Source: Sphingobium arseniciresistens
Lineage (GTDB): Bacteria > Pseudomonadota > Alphaproteobacteria > Sphingomonadales > Sphingomonadaceae
Direction of reading: 5' to 3'
Length of the DNA: 64,000 bases
Assembly (NCBI GenBank): GCA_029167225.1
Contig: JARFNK010000009.1
Location: forward strand, 151,022 to 215,021
Part shown: positions 8,895 through 16,356 of the stretch, piece by piece
Position numbering within the stretch: position 1 is the stretch's first letter
Layout of the letters: each line of letters opens with the position of its first letter
Program-made: the position numbers and the translations under genes
The notes under the pieces: model-generated
What the model saw: only the letters and a program-made list of their open reading frames with translations
Databases searched by the model: none
What the model was told of the DNA's origin: nothing

Positions 8895-10379
8895 ATGGCC
8901 GAACTCATGATGATTGCCCCCGCGCCCGACCAGGCGCCGACCGAACTGCCTCGCAATGTCGAGGCGGAAGCCGCGCTGCTGGGCGCGCTGATGATCGACA
9001 ATCGAATCGCTGAGGACGTGCAGCTGAAACTGCGCGCCGAGCATTTCTTCGAGCCGCTGCACGGGCGCATCTATGACGCGATCCTGAAGCTGCTGGACCG
9101 GAACATGGTCGCCAATCCGGTGACATTGAAGCCGATGATGGAGCAGGACCCGGCCATCAAGGAACTGGGCGGCCCCGCATATCTAGTACAGCTGACCGGC
9201 AATAATGCCGCGCTGATCGGCGCGCGCGACTTCGCGACGCAGATCTATGATCTCGCCCTGCTGCGTGAACTGGTTCAGGTCGGCCGGGAACTGGTGGAAA
9301 GCGCGCTCGACACCAGCGAGGATGTCAATCCGCGCGAGCAGATCGAGGCGGCGGAAGTCGCGCTCTACAAGGTGTCGGAAGGCGAAGGCGAAACCGGGTC
9401 CGTCAAGAGCTTCCTGGCCGCCTCGACCATGGCGGTACAGGTTGCCGAGCGCGCGCTCAACAGCGGCGGCCATGTGTCGGGCATCACCACCGGCATCAAC
9501 AGCCTGAACGCGAAGATCGGCGGTCTTCACAATTCCGACCTTATGATCCTTGCCGGCCGTCCGGGCATGGGCAAGACCTCGCTGGCGACCAACATCGCCT
9601 ATAATGCCGCCTCGCGCTGGGTGCGGGACAATATCGCGGGCATTCCGCCGGAGAAGAACCTGGGCGCGAAGACCGCCTTCTTCAGCCTCGAAATGTCGGC
9701 GGACCAATTGGCAACCCGCGTCCTCGCCGAACAGTCCGGGATCAGCGGCGAATCGCTGCGCATGGGCAAGATCAGCCGGGAGGACTTCCAGAACCTGTCG
9801 CGCGCCGCCCGCGACCTGCAGGAGCTTCCCCTGTTCATCGACGATACGCCGGGCCTGACCATCGCCGCGCTGCGCACCCGCGCGCGGCGCCTCAAGCGCC
9901 GGCACGACATCGGCTTCATCGTTGTCGACTATCTCCAGCTGCTGCAGGGCACCGGCAAGGGCAATGACAATCGCGTGAACGAGATTTCGGAGATTTCCCG
10001 TGGTCTCAAGACGCTGGCGAAGGAACTGCATGTGCCGGTGCTGGCCCTGTCCCAGCTGAGCCGTGCGGTGGAACAGCGCGAGGACAAGCGGCCGCAGCTT
10101 TCCGACCTTCGTGAATCGGGCTCGATCGAGCAGGACGCGGACATGGTCTGGTTCGTGTTCCGCGAGGATTATTACGAGGCGGCGAAGGAGCCGAAGGTCG
10201 AGGACGAAGCCGCCTATGCCGCCTGGAAGGACAATATGGACCGGATCTACGGCCTTGCCGAGGTGATCGTCGCGAAGCAGCGCCATGGCTCCACCGGCCG
10301 CATCCGCATGAAGTTCGACGCCAAGATCACGCGCTTCTCCGACCTTGCCGAGGGCAGCTATCTGGAAGATCTGGAATAG
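8895..10379 (+). CDS. dnaB: Replicative DNA helicase DnaB
   Basis: A hexameric ring helicase that unwinds DNA ahead of the replisome, about 494 residues. The N-terminal domain starts at LPRNVEAEAALLGALMIDN; the RecA-like C-terminal domain contains Walker A GRPGMGKTS, the catalytic region FFSLEMSADQLATRVL, Walker B FIVVDYLQLL and the late motifs QLSRAVEQREDKRPQLSDLR and SGSIEQDADMVWFVFRE. No intein is present. Several in-frame starts are available: 8895 is used here; the ATG at 8907 has a better-spaced GGGGGA and is equally possible; longer versions starting near 8766 lack family support. It is transcribed alone, divergent from UPF0262. Confidence 0.96.
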   Translation: MAELMMIAPAPDQAPTELPRNVEAEAALLGALMIDNRIAEDVQLKLRAEHFFEPLHGRIYDAILKLLDRNMVANPVTLKPMMEQDPAIKELGGPAYLVQLTGNNAALIGARDFATQIYDLALLRELVQVGRELVESALDTSEDVNPREQIEAAEVALYKVSEGEGETGSVKSFLAASTMAVQVAERALNSGGHVSGITTGINSLNAKIGGLHNSDLMILAGRPGMGKTSLATNIAYNAASRWVRDNIAGIPPEKNLGAKTAFFSLEMSADQLATRVLAEQSGISGESLRMGKISREDFQNLSRAARDLQELPLFIDDTPGLTIAALRTRARRLKRRHDIGFIVVDYLQLLQGTGKGNDNRVNEISEISRGLKTLAKELHVPVLALSQLSRAVEQREDKRPQLSDLRESGSIEQDADMVWFVFREDYYEAAKEPKVEDEAAYAAWKDNMDRIYGLAEVIVAKQRHGSTGRIRMKFDAKITRFSDLAEGSYLEDLE

Positions 10380-10456
10380 CGTGATGTAAATGGCGGGTTA
10401 ACAGGCGGGGCCGGCGCCGGCATCCCGCCGCACCCAGCATGCGACTTGTCCCAAAT

Positions 10457-10475
10457 TAACACCGTTTCGGTGTTA
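10457..10475. other. Short perfect hairpin before the L,D-transpeptidase gene
   Basis: TAACACCG and CGGTGTTA form an eight-pair stem around a TTT loop. No T-run follows, so it is not a classical intrinsic terminator for dnaB. It could be a dnaB 3' hairpin or an operator 55 bases before the next gene. Confidence 0.4.
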
Positions 10476-10529
10476 TCGCGCCTCCCTGCAGGCTTGTGCG
10501 GCCGGTAACGCATCGGCAAGCCCTTTGGC

Positions 10530-11444
10530 ATGACGTCATGCCGCCGCTTCATCCTCCTTGCCCTGCTTCTGGGTGCAAGTGCCCCGTCCGTGTCCCGCGC
10601 TGAGGATATGGTGGCATCCGGCGCCGGCGAAGCGCAGCTGCGGCAGGCATCACGAAGCCTGAAGCCGGGCGAATATCTGTGGGACGAGCGGCTGGTTTCC
10701 AGCGGCGAGATTTCGCTCCATGTCAGCATCGCCGAGCAGCGGCTCTACGTCTATCGCGGCGGCAGGCTGGTGGCGGTGTCCACCGTCTCGACCGGCATGG
10801 CGGGGCACCGCACGCCCACGGGCAATTTTACCGTGCTGCAGAAACGCCAGTGGCATCGCTCCAACCTCTACAGCAACGCGCCCATGCCTTTCATGCAGCG
10901 GCTGACCTGGGGCGGGATCGCGCTGCATGCCGGCGAGAATCCGGGCCGCCCGGCCTCGCATGGCTGCATCCGGCTGCCCTATGCCTTTGCACGGCGGCTG
11001 TTCGGCGAGACGGCGCTGGGCACGCGTGTCAGCATGACCGACCGGGTCGACGGCACGGTCTATTATCTGGAGGTAGATGACGGCGTCTATCGTGCCATAC
11101 CGGGCGGTCCAGCCTTTACGCCGGTGCCCGATGCGCCGCTGATGCCGCGCGGCACGCAGATCGTCGAGAGGGACACGGACCGGCGAGAGGTGGCCATGGC
11201 CGAACCGGCTCCTCAGGTCGCGCCGCGCCCGCAATCCGTCGCCCGTCCGCAACCCGCCCCACGCCCGCAAACTGCCCCACGCCTGCAAACCGCGCAGCCG
11301 CTCAAGACCTTGCGCTATGATGCCGGTGTGGCGCTCAGCGCCCGCGACGCTGCCCCCTCAAGGCCCGTGCAGCAGCCAGTCGCCGACGCGCCGCCGGTCG
11401 ACCCGTGGAATGGCAATATCCGCCCGCACTGGATCGTGCGGTAG
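10530..11444 (+). CDS. L,D-transpeptidase (YkuD domain) with Pro/Gln-rich tail
   Basis: A 304-residue exported enzyme predicted to form 3-3 cross-links in peptidoglycan or attach proteins to it. It has a signal peptide (residues 1-24, FILLALLLGASAPSVSRA), then a YkuD domain at about 55-180 with HAGENPGRPASHGCIRLP. This contains the catalytic triad pattern His...SHGC-R, and the nucleophile is Cys146. Pro-Thr-Gly (RTPTGNF) before it is also typical. The last 100 residues are low complexity, with repeated RPQPAPRPQTAPRLQTA, which may span the periplasm or bind peptidoglycan. ATG 10530 has a weak ribosome binding site. It stands alone between dnaB and an unknown gene. Confidence 0.92.
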   Translation: MTSCRRFILLALLLGASAPSVSRAEDMVASGAGEAQLRQASRSLKPGEYLWDERLVSSGEISLHVSIAEQRLYVYRGGRLVAVSTVSTGMAGHRTPTGNFTVLQKRQWHRSNLYSNAPMPFMQRLTWGGIALHAGENPGRPASHGCIRLPYAFARRLFGETALGTRVSMTDRVDGTVYYLEVDDGVYRAIPGGPAFTPVPDAPLMPRGTQIVERDTDRREVAMAEPAPQVAPRPQSVARPQPAPRPQTAPRLQTAQPLKTLRYDAGVALSARDAAPSRPVQQPVADAPPVDPWNGNIRPHWIVR

Positions 11445-11575
11445 GATCGTTGCGAAAGGGCTGCCATTACCGGCCAGCCAGTCGTCGTATTCTTTCGAGC
11501 CATGTCGCGCTCGGGGCTTCTCCATTCCTATAATGCCATCACGACGAGGATCGCGGACGACGATCTGCAAAAGTG

Positions 11576-12172
11576 ATGAATTTCGGCAGTACGGGGATGC
11601 ATGTGACGGACGGAATTGACGTGGGCGACTGGTTTTCCGCCGCCGGGAATCTGGTGGGCGTGGTCGTCGCGGTGGCTGGCGCCATCTATGTGGACAGCTG
11701 GAAGCGCAAGGCTTCCGCGCGCGCGGACCTGCGCTTGATCGAAGGCGCCTTGCGCGAACTCGATACCAGCCTGGAACAGCTCAAGGCGGTCCCCGCGCCC
11801 GATCAGCCGGTCAGCGAGCGCAAGCGCCCGGTGATCGACGCGATGGAGCGGTTGCAGACGGCGCGCGAGCTTCTGAAATTCACGCGCTCTGAGGCGAAGG
11901 TGAAGGATGTCGGCCTGTGGCGGCAGCTCGGCGCGATCGAGCGCGAGATTGACGGGCATGACGAGATGCTGACGCGCGAGATCGAAATTCTCGACGGCTA
12001 TGCGGTGTCCCCAGATGTGCTCGAAATCAATCGATCGAAGCTGGTGAACTTCGCACTACCCATCCAGGAACGGGTGAAGGCCACAGTACATGACCTGAGC
12101 GCGGTCACGGCACCGCTGGCGGAGAAATACCGCCAGCATGAGGAGGCCCATCTGCTGACGGTACAATATTAA
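11576..12172 (+). CDS. Hypothetical protein with one N-terminal membrane helix
   Basis: About 198 residues, not recognised as a known family. The visible pattern is one hydrophobic segment near residues 22-40 (AAGNLVGVVVAVAGAIYVD) followed at once by basic SWKRKASAR, so the remainder should be cytoplasmic. The rest is charged and alpha-helical with heptad-like stretches (LRLIEGALRELDTSLEQLKA; KYRQHEEAHLL), consistent with a membrane-tethered coiled coil. A GTG one codon earlier could also start it. Codon use looks like its neighbours. It is a single gene with no operon partner, so no function is offered. Confidence 0.6.
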   Translation: MNFGSTGMHVTDGIDVGDWFSAAGNLVGVVVAVAGAIYVDSWKRKASARADLRLIEGALRELDTSLEQLKAVPAPDQPVSERKRPVIDAMERLQTARELLKFTRSEAKVKDVGLWRQLGAIEREIDGHDEMLTREIEILDGYAVSPDVLEINRSKLVNFALPIQERVKATVHDLSAVTAPLAEKYRQHEEAHLLTVQY

Positions 12173-12245
12173 GGCGCCCTGAGCCCATGAACGTCCGCCC
12201 ATCACCCATGGCAATGGACGACGAGCACGGTTCCGGGCGTATCCC

Positions 12246-13022
12246 TCAGAAGACCGGTTCGTTCGCCGGATCGTTTGGGTCGGCCAGCGGGGTGACGCCG
12301 TGGATGCCGCATTCCACCTTGTCCCATCCGCGCCAGCGGCCCGCGCGCGGGTCTTCGCCCGGCTGCACCTTGGACGTGCAGGGCTCGCAGCCGATCGACA
12401 GATAGCCTTCGGCCTCCAGCGGATGGCGGGGCAGGTCGTGCGCCTCGAAATAGGCCTCCAGATCGGCCTTGGTCCAGTCGCCCAGAGGATTGATCTTCAG
12501 GCGCCCGTCCTCGATCTCGAAGCGGGGGATGTTCTGACGGGTGACGGACTGGAACGCCTTGCGCCCCGAAATCCATGCATCCAGTCCGTTTTTGGCGCGG
12601 GCCAGCGGCTCCACCTTGCGAATGGCGCAGCAACCGTCCGGGTCATAGGACCAGCGCAGGCCGGTTTCGTCCTTCTTCGCCAGCATGGCGGCGTCCGGCG
12701 TCACCGCGCGGCTGTCGGTAAAGCCCAGCGTGTCGATCAGCGTCTCCCGATAGGCGAGCGTCTCAGGGAACATCTTGAGCGTATCGACGAAGATCACCGG
12801 CACGCTCTTGTCCGCCTGCGCGATCAGGTGCAGCAGCACCGCGCTTTCGGTGCCGAAGGAGGAGACGACCGCCACATGGCCCAGCCGCCCTTCCGAAAAG
12901 AGCGCGCGGAGCATCGGCAGCGTCTCGACACCCTCGAACCGGGCATTGAGCGCATCCGCATCCGCCTGAACGAAGGCGGGGCGGCTGTCGATGACATCGA
13001 TGATACGTGCGGCTTCAGCCAT
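12246..13022 (-). CDS. cysH: Assimilatory APS/PAPS reductase
   Basis: A 258-residue thioredoxin-dependent reductase giving sulfite from adenylyl sulfate. The PP-loop-like SSFGTESAVLLH binds the nucleotide. Two cysteine pairs are visible, CC in DGCCAIRKVEPL and CxxC in YLSIGCEPCTSKVQPGED, and ECGIH near the C-terminus holds the catalytic Cys. The cysteine pairs ligate a 4Fe-4S cluster and mark the APS-using (plant/alphaproteobacterial) type rather than the cluster-free E. coli PAPS type; specificity is family inference. It is the last gene of the sulfate operon, and its start overlaps the DUF934 stop by eight bases (ATGGCTGA). Confidence 0.95.
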   Translation of the reverse strand: MAEAARIIDVIDSRPAFVQADADALNARFEGVETLPMLRALFSEGRLGHVAVVSSFGTESAVLLHLIAQADKSVPVIFVDTLKMFPETLAYRETLIDTLGFTDSRAVTPDAAMLAKKDETGLRWSYDPDGCCAIRKVEPLARAKNGLDAWISGRKAFQSVTRQNIPRFEIEDGRLKINPLGDWTKADLEAYFEAHDLPRHPLEAEGYLSIGCEPCTSKVQPGEDPRAGRWRGWDKVECGIHGVTPLADPNDPANEPVF

Positions 13023-13455
13023 TCATACTCTCCGGGTGGCGCCGTGCCCATATGGGCGAACGGCCATCCACCGTTTTCTGATAGACGTCGTCATAGCGTT
13101 CGAAGGCGCGCTTCGTGGCGGCGTCGTCGATCGGCTTGTCGGGGTGGAAGCTGTCGAACCCGCAGCGGCGCATGGCCACGAGTTGGTCGAGCAGCACATC
13201 GCCGACGGCGCGCAATTCGCCCTGGTAGCCCGCCTCCCGCAGGATCCGCGCCACCGAATAGCCGCGCCCGTCGCCAAAGACCGGGAAGTTCACCTCCACC
13301 AGCGCGATGCGGTCCAGATAGGGCAACAGCTCGCGCACATCCTCGCCCGGTTCGACCCGGACGGCGGTGGCATTGGACTGGCCGGTGAAGGATTCGACCG
13401 TGACCGTGGGTTCCTGCGCGGGGGCGTCGGAACGGAAGGAAAAGACATCAGCCAT
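13015..13455 (-). CDS. DUF934 protein of the sulfate assimilation operon
   Basis: About 146 residues, DUF934 family, which is almost always found between cysI and cysH in proteobacteria. Typical parts are the central ALVEVNFPVFGDGRGYSVAR, then LREAGYQGELRAVGDVLLDQ and RRCGFDSF. The biochemical role is not established; an accessory function in sulfite formation is assumed from context. ATG 13455 overlaps the cysI stop by eight bases with ATGGCTGA, the same overlap seen at its own 3' end with cysH. An in-frame ATG three codons upstream lacks that symmetry. Confidence 0.9.
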   Translation of the reverse strand: MADVFSFRSDAPAQEPTVTVESFTGQSNATAVRVEPGEDVRELLPYLDRIALVEVNFPVFGDGRGYSVARILREAGYQGELRAVGDVLLDQLVAMRRCGFDSFHPDKPIDDAATKRAFERYDDVYQKTVDGRSPIWARRHPESMNG

Positions 13456-15073
13456 AGATCGCATCCTTGAAGGGCTTCATGCCGAGCCGGCGATAGGTGT
13501 CGAGGAAGCGTTCGCCCTCGGTGCGGTTGGCAAGGTAAAGGTCCGTCACCTTCTCGATCGCGTCGACGACACCATCCTCGCTGAAGCCGGGGCCGGTGAT
13601 CTGGCCCAGGCTGGTATCCTCACCGGCCGATCCGCCCAGCAGCAGCTGGAAATTCTCCGTGCCTTTGCGGTCGACGCCCAGGATGCCGATATGGCCGGCA
13701 TGATGGTGGCCGCAGGCATTGATGCAGCCGGAGATCTTGAGCTTCAGCTCGCCGAGATCACGCTGGCGCGCGGCGAAGCGGGTCGAGATTTTCTGCGCGA
13801 CGGGGATCGAGCGCGCATTGGCGAGCGCGCAATAATCGAGGCCGGGACAGGCGATCATGTCGGTGATGAGGTCCAGATTGGCCTCGCCCAGGCCCGCTTC
13901 GTGCAGGGTCCGCCACAGCGTGTAGAGGTCAGCCTTCTTGACGTCCGGCAGCACCAGGTTCTGGGTGTGGGTCACGCGGATCTCGCCAAAGCCGTGGCGC
14001 TCGGCCAGATCGGCGACGAGGTCGATCTGGTCGGCCGAGGCATCGCCGGCAATGCCGCCGATCGGCTTCAGGCTGATGTTGACGATCGCATAGCCGGGCT
14101 GCTTGTGGGTCGCGACATTGCGATCGAGCCACAGCGCAAAATCCGGGTCGGACCGGTCGATCTCGTCGCCCAGCCCGCTTTCATAGGCGGGGTCGGCAAA
14201 GAAGCTGCGGATGCGGTCCAGCTCTTCCGTGGGCGGGTTGAGGCCCAGCGTCTTCATCTGGGCGAATTCTTCCTCCACCTGGCGGCGATATTCGTCGACG
14301 CCCAGTTCGTGGACCAGGATCTTGATGCGCGCCTTGTACTTGTTGTCGCGGCGGCCATGGCGATTATACACGCGCAGGCAGGCTTCGAGATAGGAGACGA
14401 TCTCGTCCTCGGTCACGAAATGCCTGATTTCCGGCGCGATCATCGGCGTGCGGCCCATGCCGCCGCCGGCATAGACGCGGGCACCGATGACGCCGTCCTG
14501 CCGCACCAGCTGGATGCCGATGTCGTGCAGGCGCATCGCCGCGCGATCCTCGTCCGCCGCGATCACGGCGATCTTGAACTTGCGCGGCAGATAGGTGAAT
14601 TCCGGGTGGAAGGTCGACCACTGGCGCAGCAGCTCCGCCCAGGGGCGCGGATCGCTCACCTCGTCGGCGGCGACGCCGGCATATTGGTCGGAGCTGATGT
14701 TGCGGATGCAGTTGCCGCTGGTCTGGATGGCATGCATCTCCACCGTCGCCAGCTCGGCGAGGATGTCCGGCGCGTCTTCCAGCTTGATCCAGTTATACTG
14801 CAGGTTCTGCCGCGTGGTGAAATGGCCGTAGCCCTTGTCATATTTGCGCGCGATATGGCCCAGCATCCGCATCTGCGGCGCGGACAGCGTGCCATAGGGG
14901 ATGGCGACGCGCAGCATATAGGCGTGCAGCTGCAGATAGAGGCCGTTCATCAGCCGCAGCGGCTTGAACTGGTCCTCGGTCAGCGCGCCGGACAGGCGGC
15001 GCTGCGTCTGGTCGCGAAACTCCTCGACACGGGCGTCGACGATGGACTGGTCGTACTGGTCGTAGCGGTACAT
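13448..15073 (-). CDS. cysI: Sulfite reductase hemoprotein (nitrite/sulfite reductase family)
   Basis: A 541-residue siroheme/4Fe-4S enzyme reducing sulfite to sulfide with six electrons. The duplicated ferredoxin-like halves are visible: GHFTTRQNLQYNWIK early and GFGEIRVTHTQNLVLPDV later. The cofactor cysteines are in CPGLDYCALANARS and KISGCINACGHHH (C-x5-C and C-x3-C). Context with cysH, DUF934 and cobA (siroheme synthesis) argues for sulfite rather than nitrite. The reductase flavoprotein (CysJ) is absent, so electrons probably come from ferredoxin, as usual for this short operon type. The DUF2849 stop lies one base before its start. Confidence 0.95.
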   Translation of the reverse strand: MYRYDQYDQSIVDARVEEFRDQTQRRLSGALTEDQFKPLRLMNGLYLQLHAYMLRVAIPYGTLSAPQMRMLGHIARKYDKGYGHFTTRQNLQYNWIKLEDAPDILAELATVEMHAIQTSGNCIRNISSDQYAGVAADEVSDPRPWAELLRQWSTFHPEFTYLPRKFKIAVIAADEDRAAMRLHDIGIQLVRQDGVIGARVYAGGGMGRTPMIAPEIRHFVTEDEIVSYLEACLRVYNRHGRRDNKYKARIKILVHELGVDEYRRQVEEEFAQMKTLGLNPPTEELDRIRSFFADPAYESGLGDEIDRSDPDFALWLDRNVATHKQPGYAIVNISLKPIGGIAGDASADQIDLVADLAERHGFGEIRVTHTQNLVLPDVKKADLYTLWRTLHEAGLGEANLDLITDMIACPGLDYCALANARSIPVAQKISTRFAARQRDLGELKLKISGCINACGHHHAGHIGILGVDRKGTENFQLLLGGSAGEDTSLGQITGPGFSEDGVVDAIEKVTDLYLANRTEGERFLDTYRRLGMKPFKDAIYG

Positions 15074-15074
15074 G

Positions 15075-15368
15075 TCAGATCACCCATTTGCCGACATCGG
15101 CGTCGGCCTTCAAAGTCAGGTCGGGGCGCACCGTGGGGCCAAGCGCCCGGATGCGGTCCTTGATATGCGCGGGGCGGGGGCCTTCCTCGGTCAGGGTCGC
15201 CTCGATCACATAGGGGGCGACGACCCGGAGCGCGGCATCCTCGCGGCGGGCGATGTCCTCGCCCTTCTCGCCCACGTCCACGGCTTCGGTCACGAACCGC
15301 GACCAGCCATCGCCGGCCCACCAGATCACATCGCCGCTGGCAAGGTCATTGCCCGTCAGTATCTTCAC
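15075..15368 (-). CDS. DUF2849 protein, GTG start
   Basis: A 97-residue protein of the DUF2849 family, usually found between cobA (cysG) and cysI in alphaproteobacteria. It starts V/MKILTGNDLASGDVIWW and continues with RVVAPYVIEATL. The function is unknown; it may support sulfite reductase. The start is GTG at 15368, overlapping the cobA stop as GTGA, which indicates coupling. No nearby ATG keeps the conserved KILTGND segment. No membrane segment is seen. Confidence 0.88.
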   Translation of the reverse strand: MKILTGNDLASGDVIWWAGDGWSRFVTEAVDVGEKGEDIARREDAALRVVAPYVIEATLTEEGPRPAHIKDRIRALGPTVRPDLTLKADADVGKWVI

Positions 15369-16141
15369 GAAAACATCTCCGTCTGCTTGGCCCAACCGGC
15401 CAGCTTGTCTTCCGCGTCGCCGCGCGTCGCCACGTCGCCGACCACGATCAGCGCCGGGCTCTTCACCTGCTCGCGCACGATCATGTCGCCCAGATCGGTG
15501 AGCAGCGTGCGCAGCGCCCGGCTGTCGCGCCGGGTGCCCTTTTCCAGCACCGCGACCGGCGTGGCCGGAGACACGCCGTCGGCGATCAGCTTGTCGGCGA
15601 TGGCGGTGGCCGTCGCGACCCCCATGTAGATAACGAGCGTGCGGCCTACACCCGCCAGCCCGGACCAATCCTGTTCGGACAGCCCCTTGCACTGGCCCGC
15701 GACGAAGGTGACGGCGCTGGCGGCATCGCGGTGGGTGAGCGGCAGCATCGCCTCGGCCGCGCAGCCCGTCGCCGCGCTGATGCCCGGCACGACCTGCACC
15801 GGCACGCCGGCGGCGCGGCAGGCCTCTGCCTCCTCGCCGCCGCGACCGAAGATGAAAGGATCGCCGCCCTTCAGGCGAATGACCTCCATGCCGGCCAGCG
15901 CCTCTCGCACCAGCAGGGCGTTGATCTCTTCCTGCGGCATGGAATGGCGGCTGCGGCTCTTGGCCACGGAAATCAGGCGGGCGTCGGCAGGCGCGAGCGC
16001 CAGGATCGCGTCGTCGACCAAGCCATCATGCACGATCAGGCGGGCAGCGCCGATCAGCCGCGCGGCGCGCAGCGTCAACAGGTCCGGGTCTCCCGGGCCG
16101 GCGCCCACGAGATAGACGGTTCCGATGGCGGTCTTTTCCAT
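15365..16141 (-). CDS. cobA: Uroporphyrinogen-III C-methyltransferase
   Basis: A SAM-dependent enzyme that methylates uroporphyrinogen III to precorrin-2 for siroheme, the cofactor of CysI. About 258 residues, normal for single-domain CobA (no CysG N-terminal dehydrogenase/ferrochelatase part). Motifs: VYLVGAGPGDPDLLTLRA at the start, VIRLKGGDPFIFGRGGEE, VVPGISAATG and MGVATA. ATG 16141 begins MEKTAIGTVYL; an alternative ATG six codons earlier (16159) has a somewhat better purine stretch. It is the first gene of the five-gene sulfate operon, whose promoter should lie within the region before 16356. Confidence 0.93.
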   Translation of the reverse strand: MEKTAIGTVYLVGAGPGDPDLLTLRAARLIGAARLIVHDGLVDDAILALAPADARLISVAKSRSRHSMPQEEINALLVREALAGMEVIRLKGGDPFIFGRGGEEAEACRAAGVPVQVVPGISAATGCAAEAMLPLTHRDAASAVTFVAGQCKGLSEQDWSGLAGVGRTLVIYMGVATATAIADKLIADGVSPATPVAVLEKGTRRDSRALRTLLTDLGDMIVREQVKSPALIVVGDVATRGDAEDKLAGWAKQTEMFS

Positions 16142-16356
16142 GTTGCGGCAAATGCCCATCGCGGCGTCCCGTCGCAACCCAGAATGAGTTGATCGGGGGG
16201 TAGGAAAAGTTTGAGAGCCGCAAGATACGCTCGCACAGGCCGCCCATGGGGCCGAATTTTGCGAAATACCGTGCCTGCCGCTAATGTCCCGGCGGAAGGC
16301 CTGTGCGGCGAAGTCCCTCGCCGCCGCCGGGCAACATAACGGATGCCGCAAGACCG

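Noticed and set aside
10457-10475. Intrinsic terminator of dnaB
   Set aside because: The hairpin is perfect but no T-run follows, so it is reported only as a hairpin.
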